A program made the translations under genes and the position numbers. Below are positions 7,662 through 15,096 of a DNA stretch of 36,534 nucleotides, in pieces. The notes under the pieces are model-generated. The model saw only the letters and a program-made list of their open reading frames with translations, was not told the DNA's origin and did no database searches. Positions within the stretch are counted from its first letter, which is position 1. The number at the start of each line of letters is the position of its first letter. This stretch comes from an uncultured Atopostipes sp. (lineage in GTDB: Bacteria > Bacillota > Bacilli > Lactobacillales > Carnobacteriaceae_A): NCBI GenBank assembly GCA_910588235.1, contig CAJUOQ010000023.1, positions 1 through 36,534 on the forward strand, in the 5' to 3' direction.

Positions 7662-8186
7662 TTAAATGAAGCGGAATAAATTGAAAGCGGCAAATAGAAG
7701 TAATGTCGTCCCTGCTGCCAAACCAGTCAGCGTACTATTATTTAATGAAGATTTTTGCGAAAGGTAGAGAGAAGCTCCTGCAATAAGGACTAAGAGGAAA
7801 CCTAAAATATGCAAACTAAAGTCCTGAAAAACATACCTCAAACCAAAAAAGTGTGCGCCGACGATAAAACAAACCCATGGCGCTGCATATTCCATCCCAC
7901 CTTTTCGGTACAGAATAAATACCCCTACGCCTGCTATCACAAATTCTAAAATGACAAAGACATAGTAGTTATTTAACGAATGACCTGCCGCTAGAGCCGT
8001 CCCCGCTTCCCAATTCTTGATACTCAAATAAATACCACTCAGACAGACCAATAAAGCAAGCCCCGTTAAAAATCCAATCACCTTCCGCCAATTTTTTGGT
8101 GGATTTTCCTGCGACCACCCATACCAAACCATACTAAAGAAGCCAAAAATAGCCACCATCATGGAATAATCGCGCACAAAATGCAT
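7662..8186 (-). CDS. Integral membrane protein of unknown function
   Basis: 174 residues with about five or six predicted membrane helices and short loops, beginning MHFVRDYSMMVAIFGFFS. One loop is WYGWSQENPPKNW. No catalytic motif is visible and I do not recognise the family with confidence. The ATG at 8186 has GAGGAG eight bases upstream; a GTG three codons earlier overlaps that ribosome-binding site and is rejected as the start. Monocistronic, converging on the CPDS gene across a shared terminator. Confidence 0.7.
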   Translation of the reverse strand: MHFVRDYSMMVAIFGFFSMVWYGWSQENPPKNWRKVIGFLTGLALLVCLSGIYLSIKNWEAGTALAAGHSLNNYYVFVILEFVIAGVGVFILYRKGGMEYAAPWVCFIVGAHFFGLRYVFQDFSLHILGFLLVLIAGASLYLSQKSSLNNSTLTGLAAGTTLLLFAAFNLFRFI

Positions 8187-8242
8187 CTCTACCACTCCTC
8201 GTGATCTGCTTCCTGTTTTTTTAATTTCGATCTACAAAGAAG

Positions 8243-8271
8243 ATACGTGGCGACAGTCGCCACGTATTTTT
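8243..8271 (+). terminator. Strong hairpin with T-run, orphan
   Basis: Near-perfect palindrome ATACGTGGCGAC (8243-8254) / GTCGCCACGTAT (8256-8267), followed by TTTTT on the plus strand. No plus-strand gene ends here, and it lies in the upstream region of the membrane protein gene. It may be a remnant or may end a small plus-strand RNA. Confidence 0.5.
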
Positions 8272-8411
8272 ATATTAGCCAAAGTGGTCAATTTATATGG
8301 CGAACGATTTGCGAGAAAGTTTCTAAGGCAGTATTCCTTAACTTTTTTCGCCCAAAGTATATAAAAAGAAGCGTAAAAATACAAAGGATAATGTTCAGGA
8401 AGATTTGCTTG

Positions 8412-8537
8412 TCACAAAGTGGCAGTTGTGGCGAGCAAATTCGTGCTTCTCTGTCACAACGCCCGACTTGTGAAGAACAAATACCTACTTCCAGGTCACT
8501 GCTCTCGAGTTGTGACAAACACAGCCTTAAAAACCAA
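8412..8537. repeat. Three tandem 42-bp imperfect repeats, each with a small hairpin
   Basis: Units begin at 8412, 8454 and 8496, exactly 42 bases apart. Each starts TCACAA or TCACTG, then an 8-base variable loop (AGTGGCAG, CGCCCGAC, CTCTCGAG), then TTGTGG or TTGTGA, so each can fold a 4-6 bp stem. A 22-base spacer of the form ...GARCAAAT...CTTC follows in the first two units and is largely lost in the third. Open frames run through the repeat on both strands (giving a 14-residue periodicity with LSQ and C residues) but have no ribosome-binding site, so I read this as a non-coding repeat. Confidence 0.75.
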
Positions 8538-8540
8538 AAA

Positions 8541-8574
8541 AACTGATAGCCATGAATGTTCACAGCTACCAGTT
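8541..8574 (-). terminator. Terminator of the pRiA4b ORF-3 family gene
   Basis: Stem AACTGATAGC (8541-8550) / GCTACCAGTT (8565-8574), closed with G-U pairing, and a T-run on the minus strand. It lies 17 bases after the stop of the gene at 8591. Confidence 0.75.
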
Positions 8575-8590
8575 TCCATCCTTTGTCATT

Positions 8591-9631
8591 TTACAACATT
8601 TTCTTTGGCACTATTTTTGTCGGACGCCAGCCCATACTTTTCGCCCAATCCGATAACCACTTCGAATCTTCTGATCGATAACGATGCTCATATTTCGTTT
8701 CTAAAAATTCAGCAAAGCCACTCAAACCACTAATATCATCTATGACTTTTAAACCGTCTAGATGAAGACAAAAAGGCTTATGCTCTTTTAGAACTCTTTC
8801 TTCAAGTTCTTCAATTTCTTCTGGAAAGACTAAATGTTGTTCTAGTAAGTCGTCATAATTTTCATGTTTTGTGATATGCACAACCCAACTTGCCCCAAAA
8901 TCATAGTGATAAATTAATTCATCTGTCGCAGGAAAATGGTCGTTTTTTGCTGTTTCATTTTGAAAACCGAGCACATCATCCACTAATAAAGATTCTAATA
9001 ATTTATCGGTCCCATTTTCGATAAGGATCGCGGCTTTTAATTCCTCTAAAGTTAAATCAATCATTGGTGCTCTCTTTTTAATTTTAACTTCTTTGTCGCC
9101 ATCTTTTCGACTCCGTTCACTATATTCTTGAAAAGATTCTCTGACTTCAACCTCATCCCTGGAATGGAGTAACTCTTGAACATCGGCTTGTGCCACTTCT
9201 GGATGTTCAAAATGACCACCATATTCATAAGGGCCGATGTATTGATTGCGCAGCCACGAAGTAAAAGAGATATTTCCATCGGGATCGAAATCATCATCCC
9301 AAAAAACATCGATTTCTCCTTCTGAAGGTGGTTGAAAAAGAACCCCCACTAAGTCGCTCCAACCTTTAACCGTTCCATTTGTCAGTTTGTCATAGACCTC
9401 TTTCGGTAACAGAAACTCACGTAAATGGGAATTCCGCCAACCAAAAAGACGTTGAATTGCATAATGCAAATTATGCAGAGGCATGTCTGAAGGAATAATA
9501 ATATTTCGAACCAGTGAGTTTCCAGTCGTTGATTCTCCATATCGCTTCAGCATGACTTGGTCTCTATCGGATAAAGAATCTTCTTTTAATTCTAAACGTA
9601 GTCGGACAGGATTGATGTCTTGTTTGGTCAT
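8591..9631 (-). CDS. Plasmid pRiA4b ORF-3 family protein
   Basis: 346 residues of the PRiA4_ORF3 family, named after a plasmid/IS1096 passenger ORF but common as a chromosomal gene of unknown role. Family signatures are LHYAIQRLFGWRNSHL near the N-terminus, YHYDFGASWVVHI near the middle and KPFCLHLDG after it. The C-terminal part is an extra region ending in WAKSMGWRP. The ATG at 9631 has AGGAAAG five to six bases upstream; an ATG five codons earlier is inside that region. Immediately downstream of ywbE (21-base gap), so probably co-transcribed. There is no transposase or terminal repeat here, so the 'IS passenger' label should not be read as evidence of a mobile element. Confidence 0.85.
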   Translation of the reverse strand: MTKQDINPVRLRLELKEDSLSDRDQVMLKRYGESTTGNSLVRNIIIPSDMPLHNLHYAIQRLFGWRNSHLREFLLPKEVYDKLTNGTVKGWSDLVGVLFQPPSEGEIDVFWDDDFDPDGNISFTSWLRNQYIGPYEYGGHFEHPEVAQADVQELLHSRDEVEVRESFQEYSERSRKDGDKEVKIKKRAPMIDLTLEELKAAILIENGTDKLLESLLVDDVLGFQNETAKNDHFPATDELIYHYDFGASWVVHITKHENYDDLLEQHLVFPEEIEELEERVLKEHKPFCLHLDGLKVIDDISGLSGFAEFLETKYEHRYRSEDSKWLSDWAKSMGWRPTKIVPKKML

Positions 9632-9652
9632 TTTATCTTTCCTCATTTCTTT

Positions 9653-9838
9653 TTATTCTTTTACTCTGCCCACGGTGCCATCTTCAAGGCGTACTTTTAT
9701 GCCATGCGGGTGGGTTTTTGAATTAGTTAAAATTTTAGCCACCACACCTTCCGTCAGTTTTCCTGAGCGTTGGTCTTGTTTTTGAACAACTTTTACTTTC
9801 ATTCCTTTTTCAATATTGTCTCGTTTGGTTCCATCCAT
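9653..9838 (-). CDS. ywbE: YwbE family protein (DUF2196)
   Basis: 61-residue basic protein that matches the YwbE family: GTKRDNIEKGMKVKVVQKQDQ, then TEGVVAKILTNS, HPHGIKVRLEDG and a terminal GRVKE. It is a small beta-rich domain reminiscent of KOW/SH3 folds; the function is unknown. The ATG is preceded by GAGGAAG. It is followed closely by the pRiA4b-type gene and preceded, after a 153-base gap, by the cyclase gene. Confidence 0.88.
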   Translation of the reverse strand: MDGTKRDNIEKGMKVKVVQKQDQRSGKLTEGVVAKILTNSKTHPHGIKVRLEDGTVGRVKE

Positions 9839-9991
9839 CTTTTCTTCCTCTTTTCTAATCCTCGTCTAGACATAGAATAACAGAAATCCTAGAATCTTTG
9901 GGAATTTTAACGCTTGTGCCATTTTTCTATCGAATAATAGCTTCATCGGTAAGGAGTCTTTAAAGGTCCTTTCCTAGCATCCGCTCCTTTT

Positions 9992-10513
9992 TTATTCTTC
10001 AATCATTGCCATCGCCCGGACTGGTGACCCATCACCTGCTTGAATATTTAAAGGCAAACCGTAAAACATAAACGTCTTGCCTCTAGGAATCTGTTTTAAA
10101 TTCACTAAATCTGTATAAGTGATCACATCGTTTTTCAACAAAGCTCTTTCTAGCTCTTCCGTTATCTCTCCGCCGACAAAAGGAGGTCGAGCAGCAAGGA
10201 GTTGTTCGAACCAGTCGATGCCAATTTCTTCGATAAAAAATAACCCCTGCTCTGTCGGCCATTGATCCGTTAAACGAACGACTTGTGCTTTTCCAAAAAA
10301 GCGTTCAAGCGGCAATTCACTCAGAGATTCTCCATCCTCATGCATATGAGAAAAAGCATCTACATGCGTGCCTGTATGCGAACCCATGCTTATTTTTCGC
10401 AACTCCCAGCCTTCTTTTTCATAAGTGTGAATTGTTTCAATATTTACTTCCGGATCTCCCGGAAAAACTTCCATGCCGGAATAAATCGGCAAGGATAAAT
10501 CAATAACTTTCAT
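9992..10513 (-). CDS. Cyclase family protein (kynurenine formamidase-like)
   Basis: Metal-dependent hydrolase of the cyclase/KynB superfamily. It has the zinc motif GSHTGTHVDAFSHM at about residues 45-58, the N-terminal DLSLPIYSGMEVFPGDP, and the C-terminal segment GLPLNIQAGDGSPVRAMAM. Length 173, slightly short of the usual 200-210, mainly in the middle. No tryptophan catabolism genes are nearby, so a kynurenine role is not supported; the true substrate is unknown. The ATG at 10513 has AAGGAG eight bases upstream and lies 11 bases after the SWIM gene stop, so the two are co-transcribed. A TTG two codons earlier is not needed. Confidence 0.85.
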   Translation of the reverse strand: MKVIDLSLPIYSGMEVFPGDPEVNIETIHTYEKEGWELRKISMGSHTGTHVDAFSHMHEDGESLSELPLERFFGKAQVVRLTDQWPTEQGLFFIEEIGIDWFEQLLAARPPFVGGEITEELERALLKNDVITYTDLVNLKQIPRGKTFMFYGLPLNIQAGDGSPVRAMAMIEE

Positions 10514-10524
10514 GATCAATCTCC

Positions 10525-12237
10525 TTATAACTGACGCATTTCATCCAACATTGCTGGACGGTTTTTGTAGGTTTTTTGTAATTTTTCAGCTAATTTAGAA
10601 ACTTTTTCCGAGCTTTTATCATTTGGCAACCGACGCATTCTTCTCAAAATCGAAACAATCTCGCGGTACTTCTTGCGTGACCCAGTTTCTTTGGCTAGGT
10701 TCCATACCTCTTTTTCGTAACGCTTAAACACTTCTTCTGGGTAATATTTCATCAATAGTTTTTCATATTTTTGTAAATAAGAAAGACTATGGAAGCTTGT
10801 GACGTTTTTTAATAACAAATCATAAAGTCCTTCTTCTGCATACAATTCGGCAATATTAGTGGCAATAGAGAGTTTCTTTAAAACATTCATCTTCTCTTCT
10901 TCCCAATCTTCTTTTGCATACAATGCTCGATATTCTGCATATAGATCTTGATCAATGGTACGGCGTTCAATAATTAATGACCACAATTGTTTTATATAAT
11001 TTTCTGTTTGCCCTGTTTCTTTATATAAATCTTTTAATTTCATTTTATAAGCTCGTGAAATTTCCGCATGTTCAGCCTTTTTTGGTACTTCTTGCCCCTC
11101 TTCCAACAACCGAATCGCTTGCTCCAGCTCCTTTTGGTCAATGCAGTAATCCACATAGCGTTCTCGCACCTGCGCGTATTGGAGATTATTTTGACAGAAT
11201 TCTAGCCATTCCCCTAAGTCATCATTCAAGATTTCTAAGGTATCTAAATATCTTTCCGCCCAGTGAGAGACGTGCATTCGTTGTGACCAATAATCGTTTT
11301 TCGCTTTTGTCTCTTTAAATTTTTGTTTCGCGAATGTTTTTTTATCCATTAAATAAGGTTCTTCCATAAAATCATTAAACAATATTTCTTCGATATACTC
11401 TGACATATCTGCTAACGCAGGATCGGTTAGTTGTTCTTTAAACCAATGATACATCTCATCTTTTAAAGTCTTGCTCCCTTTAGTGGCCATTTCACGCCAA
11501 TAATTTTGACACATCGTTACAACGCCAACAATCACACCGGCAGAATCGTCCATAGGTTGTGTCGTTATTTTCATAAAAATTTGGTTCGTTAATTTAAAAG
11601 CAGCTTCATAAAAATAGTTCTTTAATAACACGCCTGCAATAATTTCTTCCATAAAACTGCCCAATTCCGCTTCAAACTCTATGGCGTCATAGTAGTAAAT
11701 AAAATCATCCGCACCGCTACCATGTGCAATAAAAATCTCATCAATGGTTCGTTGGTATGCTTTCAGATCTTGCTCCGTTATTTCCTGTCCCAATAATCCT
11801 TTGAATTGATCTCTCAAAATATAATTTTCTTCCAAAACATCAATCAGAAATTCACGCACAGCCTTTTCATGGGCTTCATACACCAACGCTTCGATGTCTT
11901 CTTTCTCTTTCTCTGCTACCTCCTCTTCTTGTGGATATAGCAGAGAAATATTAGCGTTTAACTGTTGAAAGTGATCGAAATGATTCTCTAAATAAAATAA
12001 TAAAGCGGCTAAGTGTTTACAATAATTTCCAGATAAAAAATGAGGACAATCACACGATAGCTCTGTAATTTTTTGGTCTTTAGGTTGATAAGCCATTTTT
12101 ACATGATACTTAGAACTGCCATGAACCTCGGCCTCTGCTTGGTTTTTAGTGAGAGTGACTTGTTGTAGTAAATCTCGTTGGTAATAATCGAATCCTCGAT
12201 CAAGAATATGTTCTTGAAAGATCTCTTCCCACTGCAT
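10525..12237 (-). CDS. SWIM zinc-finger protein
   Basis: 570 residues. The N-terminus carries a SWIM finger CxCx(n)CxH: C62-D-C64, then C73-K-H75 (SCDCPHFLSGNYCKHL). The rest is a long helical, Glu/Lys/Tyr-rich region resembling stacked TPR-like helices. SWIM fingers bind nucleic acid or protein, and this family lacks the helicase domain found in SWIM-SWI2/SNF2 proteins. No helicase gene is adjacent. ATG with AGGAGG six bases upstream, ideal spacing. First gene of a transcript that continues into the cyclase. Confidence 0.85.
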   Translation of the reverse strand: MQWEEIFQEHILDRGFDYYQRDLLQQVTLTKNQAEAEVHGSSKYHVKMAYQPKDQKITELSCDCPHFLSGNYCKHLAALLFYLENHFDHFQQLNANISLLYPQEEEVAEKEKEDIEALVYEAHEKAVREFLIDVLEENYILRDQFKGLLGQEITEQDLKAYQRTIDEIFIAHGSGADDFIYYYDAIEFEAELGSFMEEIIAGVLLKNYFYEAAFKLTNQIFMKITTQPMDDSAGVIVGVVTMCQNYWREMATKGSKTLKDEMYHWFKEQLTDPALADMSEYIEEILFNDFMEEPYLMDKKTFAKQKFKETKAKNDYWSQRMHVSHWAERYLDTLEILNDDLGEWLEFCQNNLQYAQVRERYVDYCIDQKELEQAIRLLEEGQEVPKKAEHAEISRAYKMKLKDLYKETGQTENYIKQLWSLIIERRTIDQDLYAEYRALYAKEDWEEEKMNVLKKLSIATNIAELYAEEGLYDLLLKNVTSFHSLSYLQKYEKLLMKYYPEEVFKRYEKEVWNLAKETGSRKKYREIVSILRRMRRLPNDKSSEKVSKLAEKLQKTYKNRPAMLDEMRQL

Positions 12238-12300
12238 AAAGAACCTCCTTCATTCGTTCCTTTCCTTGTATTATAACTTTTTCTTCCTCTGAATCAAAAA

Positions 12301-12337
12301 CAAACCAGGTCCCTTCCAAAAGAAAAGATCTGGTTTG
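12301..12337 (-). terminator. Terminator of the dus-DUF1294 operon
   Basis: Stem CAAACCAGGTC (12301-12311) / GATCTGGTTTG (12327-12337) with a 15-nt loop and a T-run on the minus strand. It lies ten bases after the DUF1294 stop. Confidence 0.85.
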
Positions 12338-12347
12338 TATAGAATAT

Positions 12348-12632
12348 TTAATAATAAAAGATCAAGGAGAGTGCACCAATCGTAATAAAGACGCCAAGGG
12401 GGGCACTCACTTTGAACTTTGTCGTTTGTGTTTTATGACGAAAAGTAGACATTGCGAAAGCTGCTCCTAGACCCCCGAAGAGATAAGTGGGGATGAGCAA
12501 TTGTTTTTCTGAAATACGTCTTTTATTTTTTATTGCTTTTCTTTTATCGATGAAATAAAGACTAAAGGTATATACATTGATACTCGCGATTAAAAAAAGT
12601 AGCAGCAATTGCCAAGTCTGTAATATATTCAT
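12348..12632 (-). CDS. DUF1294 family membrane protein
   Basis: 94 residues with membrane helices at the N-terminus, in the middle (YLFGGLGAAFAMSTFRHKT) and at the C-terminus. The DUF1294 signature FIDKRKAIKNKRRISEKQLL is followed by GG.GA and FRHKT. The ribosome-binding site TTGGAG overlaps the stop of the upstream dihydrouridine synthase gene, so translation is coupled. No function is established for the family. Confidence 0.88.
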   Translation of the reverse strand: MNILQTWQLLLLFLIASINVYTFSLYFIDKRKAIKNKRRISEKQLLIPTYLFGGLGAAFAMSTFRHKTQTTKFKVSAPLGVFITIGALSLIFYY

Positions 12633-12638
12633 CCGCTT

Positions 12639-13607
12639 TTACTCCAAGTGTTCTTTTTCATAAGCGTCTAACATTTCACGTACATCATCCGTTGATTCGG
12701 TTGTCATCAGCTGCTGTCTTAAATCTGCCGCGCCTTGAATACCCCGAATATAAATTTTGAAGAAGCGACGTAGTGGTTTAAAAGGTTTGTGTTCCAGTGC
12801 TGAATAATGGTCAAAAAGATCGAGGTGTAGGCGGAATAGATCAAATAATTCTTGTGCGCTGTGTTCTTCAGGTTCTTTTTCAAAAGCAAAAGGGTTGGTG
12901 AACACCCCTCGGCCAATCATAACCCCGTCTACTCCATATTTTTCGACTAATTCTAAACCTGTTTGACGGTCGGGAATATCACCGTTAATCGTTAGTAAAG
13001 TATCGGGCGCAATTTCATCCCGCATTTTTTTAATTTCCGAGATCAGATCCCAGTGCGCATCCACTTTACTCATTTCAGCTCGCGTTCGTAAATGAATAGT
13101 TAGATTCACAATATCTTGTTCCAGTAAATGTTTTAACCAAACAAGCCATTCATCAATTTTCCAGTAGCCGAGACGTGTTTTCACACTGACGGGTAATCCA
13201 CCGGCTTTAGCCGCTTCAATAATTTCCGCTGCCGTTTCAGGATGGTTAATTAAGCCCGCTCCTTTTCCATTTTTAGCGACATTTGCGACCGGACAGCCCA
13301 TATTAATATCAATGCCTTTAAAGCCCATCTCCGCTAAATCGATACTCATGCTTTTGAAATACTCCGGTTTATCGCCCCAAATATGAGCTACGATCGGTTG
13401 TTCGTCTTCAGTAAACGTTAAGCGTCCTCGCACACTCATCTGTCCTTCAGGGTGCGCATAACTTTCTGTATTCGTAAATTCAGTAAAATAGACATCCGGC
13501 TCCGCGGCTTCTTTAATCACATGACGAAAAACAACGTCCGTGACATCTTCCATCGGTGCTAGAATGAAAAACGGTTTAGGTAAATCTCTCCAAAAGTTTT
13601 CACTCAT
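12639..13607 (-). CDS. tRNA-dihydrouridine synthase family protein
   Basis: FMN-dependent enzyme that reduces specific uridines in tRNA. The 322 residues start with FFILAPMEDVTD (flavin-binding strand). The catalytic cysteine is C105 in GIDINMGCPVANVAKNGKGAGL. VKTRLGYW and the phosphate-binding NGDIP...GVMIGRG complete the TIM barrel, and a helical C-terminal tRNA-binding domain follows. Which tRNA position it modifies cannot be assigned. ATG with AAAGGAATG-type ribosome-binding site. Heads a two-gene operon with DUF1294. Confidence 0.92.
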   Translation of the reverse strand: MSENFWRDLPKPFFILAPMEDVTDVVFRHVIKEAAEPDVYFTEFTNTESYAHPEGQMSVRGRLTFTEDEQPIVAHIWGDKPEYFKSMSIDLAEMGFKGIDINMGCPVANVAKNGKGAGLINHPETAAEIIEAAKAGGLPVSVKTRLGYWKIDEWLVWLKHLLEQDIVNLTIHLRTRAEMSKVDAHWDLISEIKKMRDEIAPDTLLTINGDIPDRQTGLELVEKYGVDGVMIGRGVFTNPFAFEKEPEEHSAQELFDLFRLHLDLFDHYSALEHKPFKPLRRFFKIYIRGIQGAADLRQQLMTTESTDDVREMLDAYEKEHLE

Positions 13608-13657
13608 TTTAAATCATTCCTTTTTTATTGATCTCATCAAGTTTTATTCATAAAAAT

Positions 13658-13680
13658 AAAGCAGAGAAATTCTGCTTTTT
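13658..13680. terminator. Short hairpin with T-run upstream of dus
   Basis: Stem AAAGCAGA (13658-13665) / TCTGCTTT (13671-13678), loop GAAAT, T-run on the plus strand and A-rich on the other side. It lies between two divergent genes with no obvious gene to terminate. The rest of 13608-13878 shows no ORF; a TATGAT near 13839 is a possible -10 for the GreA-like gene. Confidence 0.45.
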
Positions 13681-13878
13681 GTCGTTTATATTTTTCAAGT
13701 GAATGAAGCATCATACGAAATTTTAGCAGAAATCGTCGCAAATGAAAAGAATTCTTTCTGCTCTTTCAAGCTTTCCTAGCAGCCAAACGCTAATCATATG
13801 ACTACTAATCACAGCTTATGCTACACTGTGGTTGCCTATGATAAAGAGTGATCTGAAAGCAGAAAGGACGAGTCAACG

Positions 13879-14349
13879 ATGGCTGTGAATTATCCAATGA
13901 CTGAAGCCGGAAAAAAGAAGCTGGAAGAAGAATTACAATATTTAAAAGAAGTGCGACAAAAAGAAGTGAATGACGAAGTAAAATACCTCCGCGGGTTCTG
14001 TGATTTCTCCGAAGATGTCGCTTTCGCGGGCGCACTGGATCAACAATCTTTAGTGAAAGAACGTATTCAAATGATCGAACAAATGCTCCAAAATGCGGAA
14101 ATCATACAACCTACTGCTGGAAAACCAGCGGTCGTCATGTTAGGGAGTACGGTAACTTTTAAAGAAATTCCCGCAGGCACCAAAGAAACTTATACCATCG
14201 TCGGAACTATCGATGCCGATCCCTTACAACAGAAAATTTCAGCGGAGTCACCGATTGGCAAAAGCCTGTTAGGATTAAAAGAAAACGACGAAGCACAAGT
14301 TGAAACACCCAGTGGAGAAATGAAAATAAAAATTTTGGAAGTCAATTAA
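13879..14349 (+). CDS. GreA/GreB-family transcript cleavage factor, divergent paralogue
   Basis: 156 residues with the Gre architecture: an N-terminal coiled coil (MTEAGKKKLEEELQYLKEVRQ ... QMIEQMLQNAEII) and a C-terminal FKBP-like domain with VMLGSTVTF and SPIGKSLLGLKENDEAQV. Gre factors insert the coil tip into the RNA polymerase secondary channel and stimulate cleavage of backtracked RNA. The two tip acids are kept with D-x-x-E spacing (D42, E45 in CDFSEDVAF), but the usual GDLSENAEY tip is otherwise rewritten. This is therefore not the housekeeping GreA, which is probably encoded elsewhere. ATG follows an AAAGGACGAG ribosome-binding site. Monocistronic. Confidence 0.85.
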   Translation: MAVNYPMTEAGKKKLEEELQYLKEVRQKEVNDEVKYLRGFCDFSEDVAFAGALDQQSLVKERIQMIEQMLQNAEIIQPTAGKPAVVMLGSTVTFKEIPAGTKETYTIVGTIDADPLQQKISAESPIGKSLLGLKENDEAQVETPSGEMKIKILEVN

Positions 14350-14359
14350 TTTATTTTAA

Positions 14360-14404
14360 AAAGTGATGCGTGCAACCGTCCATGGTTTGCGCATCACTTT
14401 TTTC
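14360..14404. terminator. Bidirectional terminator between convergent genes
   Basis: Long stem AAAGTGATGCG...GCAACC / GGTTTGC-GCATCACTTT with loop around CATGG and T-run on the right, A-run on the left. The stop codon of the HExxH protein gene (14394-14396) lies inside the stem. Confidence 0.85.
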
Positions 14405-14780
14405 GTTTTTTCACTTTATAGCCGCCTAGCTGATTGGCCCAAGATTCTGTATAAAAAGAATAATAACTTTTATTTTTTCGTATTCGATATCCTTGAAACA
14501 GCCGATTCCAAAGAAGTGAAGGCAACCCAATGACCGGTAAATATAAAAGCAGTAACTTCTTAGACTGCACAGTATGCCCATATTCATGGCGAATCATTTC
14601 GGATTGATAATAAGCATCATCCGCAAAAATATAGCGACTCAAAGAGATCGCACCCCACCGACCACTGACGTATGTCACGTAGGCTTCTTTATATTTATAG
14701 AAGGGTCGTTTATAGACTTTTGTGTAAATCATAAAAGCTAGATAGCCTATTAAATTTTGTGGAAATTCGAACAAAAACAT
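14394..14780 (-). CDS. Small HExxH protein, putative metalloprotease-like
   Basis: 128 residues. R64-H65-E66-Y-G-H69 is a zinc-binding HExxH motif in a helix, followed by a hydrophobic segment KLLLLYLPVIGLPSLLW, and then YTESWAN with E112 placed about 43 residues later as a possible third ligand. The N-terminus (FEFPQNLIGYLAFMIY) is also hydrophobic, so it is probably membrane-associated. The arrangement resembles uncharacterised HExxH proteins seen widely in bacteria; I cannot name a family. Very small for a protease, with no other catalytic domain. It converges on the GreA-like gene. Confidence 0.7.
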   Translation of the reverse strand: MFLFEFPQNLIGYLAFMIYTKVYKRPFYKYKEAYVTYVSGRWGAISLSRYIFADDAYYQSEMIRHEYGHTVQSKKLLLLYLPVIGLPSLLWNRLFQGYRIRKNKSYYSFYTESWANQLGGYKVKKRKK

Positions 14781-15096
14781 TATAGCTCTTCCCCTTACCT
14801 CTCATCATCGACGGAATATTTTTTATGTTTGTTTGGCACAAAGTGTTCCTTCTGGCAAGCAAACAATCGACGAACTTCATTTCGACGTTATAGATGGTTT
14901 TTCTTCTACAAATAGTTTAGCGGTAATATCTTCTGACTTCATTTGATAAGTCTTTTTCAAGAACAAATTATTTATACCCCTCTTCTACTGAAGCTGTAGT
15001 TGTTTTCTGTGTTTCTTCTCGATTATGAGTAATATCGTGTTATTTTTATTTCTGGGTTTGTTATACTGATTCCAGAAAAAACAAGGAGGTAGCTGC
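14781..15096. other. Gene-free stretch with candidate egt promoter
   Basis: No ORF of note. TATACT at about 15062-15067 is a plausible -10 for the ABC operon, followed by an AGGAGG ribosome-binding site. At 14832-14866 a segment (CACAAAGTG, seven bases, TGGCAAGCAAA) resembles the first 42-bp repeat unit at 8412. Confidence 0.5.

Noticed and set aside
8247..8563. Overlapping open frames of about 90-100 codons on both strands over the 42-bp repeat
   Set aside because: No ribosome-binding sites, and the predicted periodic peptides only mirror the DNA repeat. Read as non-coding repeat.
8591..9631. Possible insertion sequence because of the 'IS1096 passenger' family name
   Set aside because: No transposase, terminal inverted repeats or target duplication are seen. 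The family is common as an ordinary chromosomal gene.
9841..9991. Short frame after the cyclase gene, ATGCTAGGAAAG onward, about 42 codons to a TAG near 9860
   Set aside because: Contains two in-frame stops and no recognisable protein. It could be a dead small gene but cannot be supported.
10283..11318. Plus-strand frames over the cyclase and SWIM genes
   Set aside because: They are antisense shadows of well-supported minus-strand genes with proper ribosome-binding sites.
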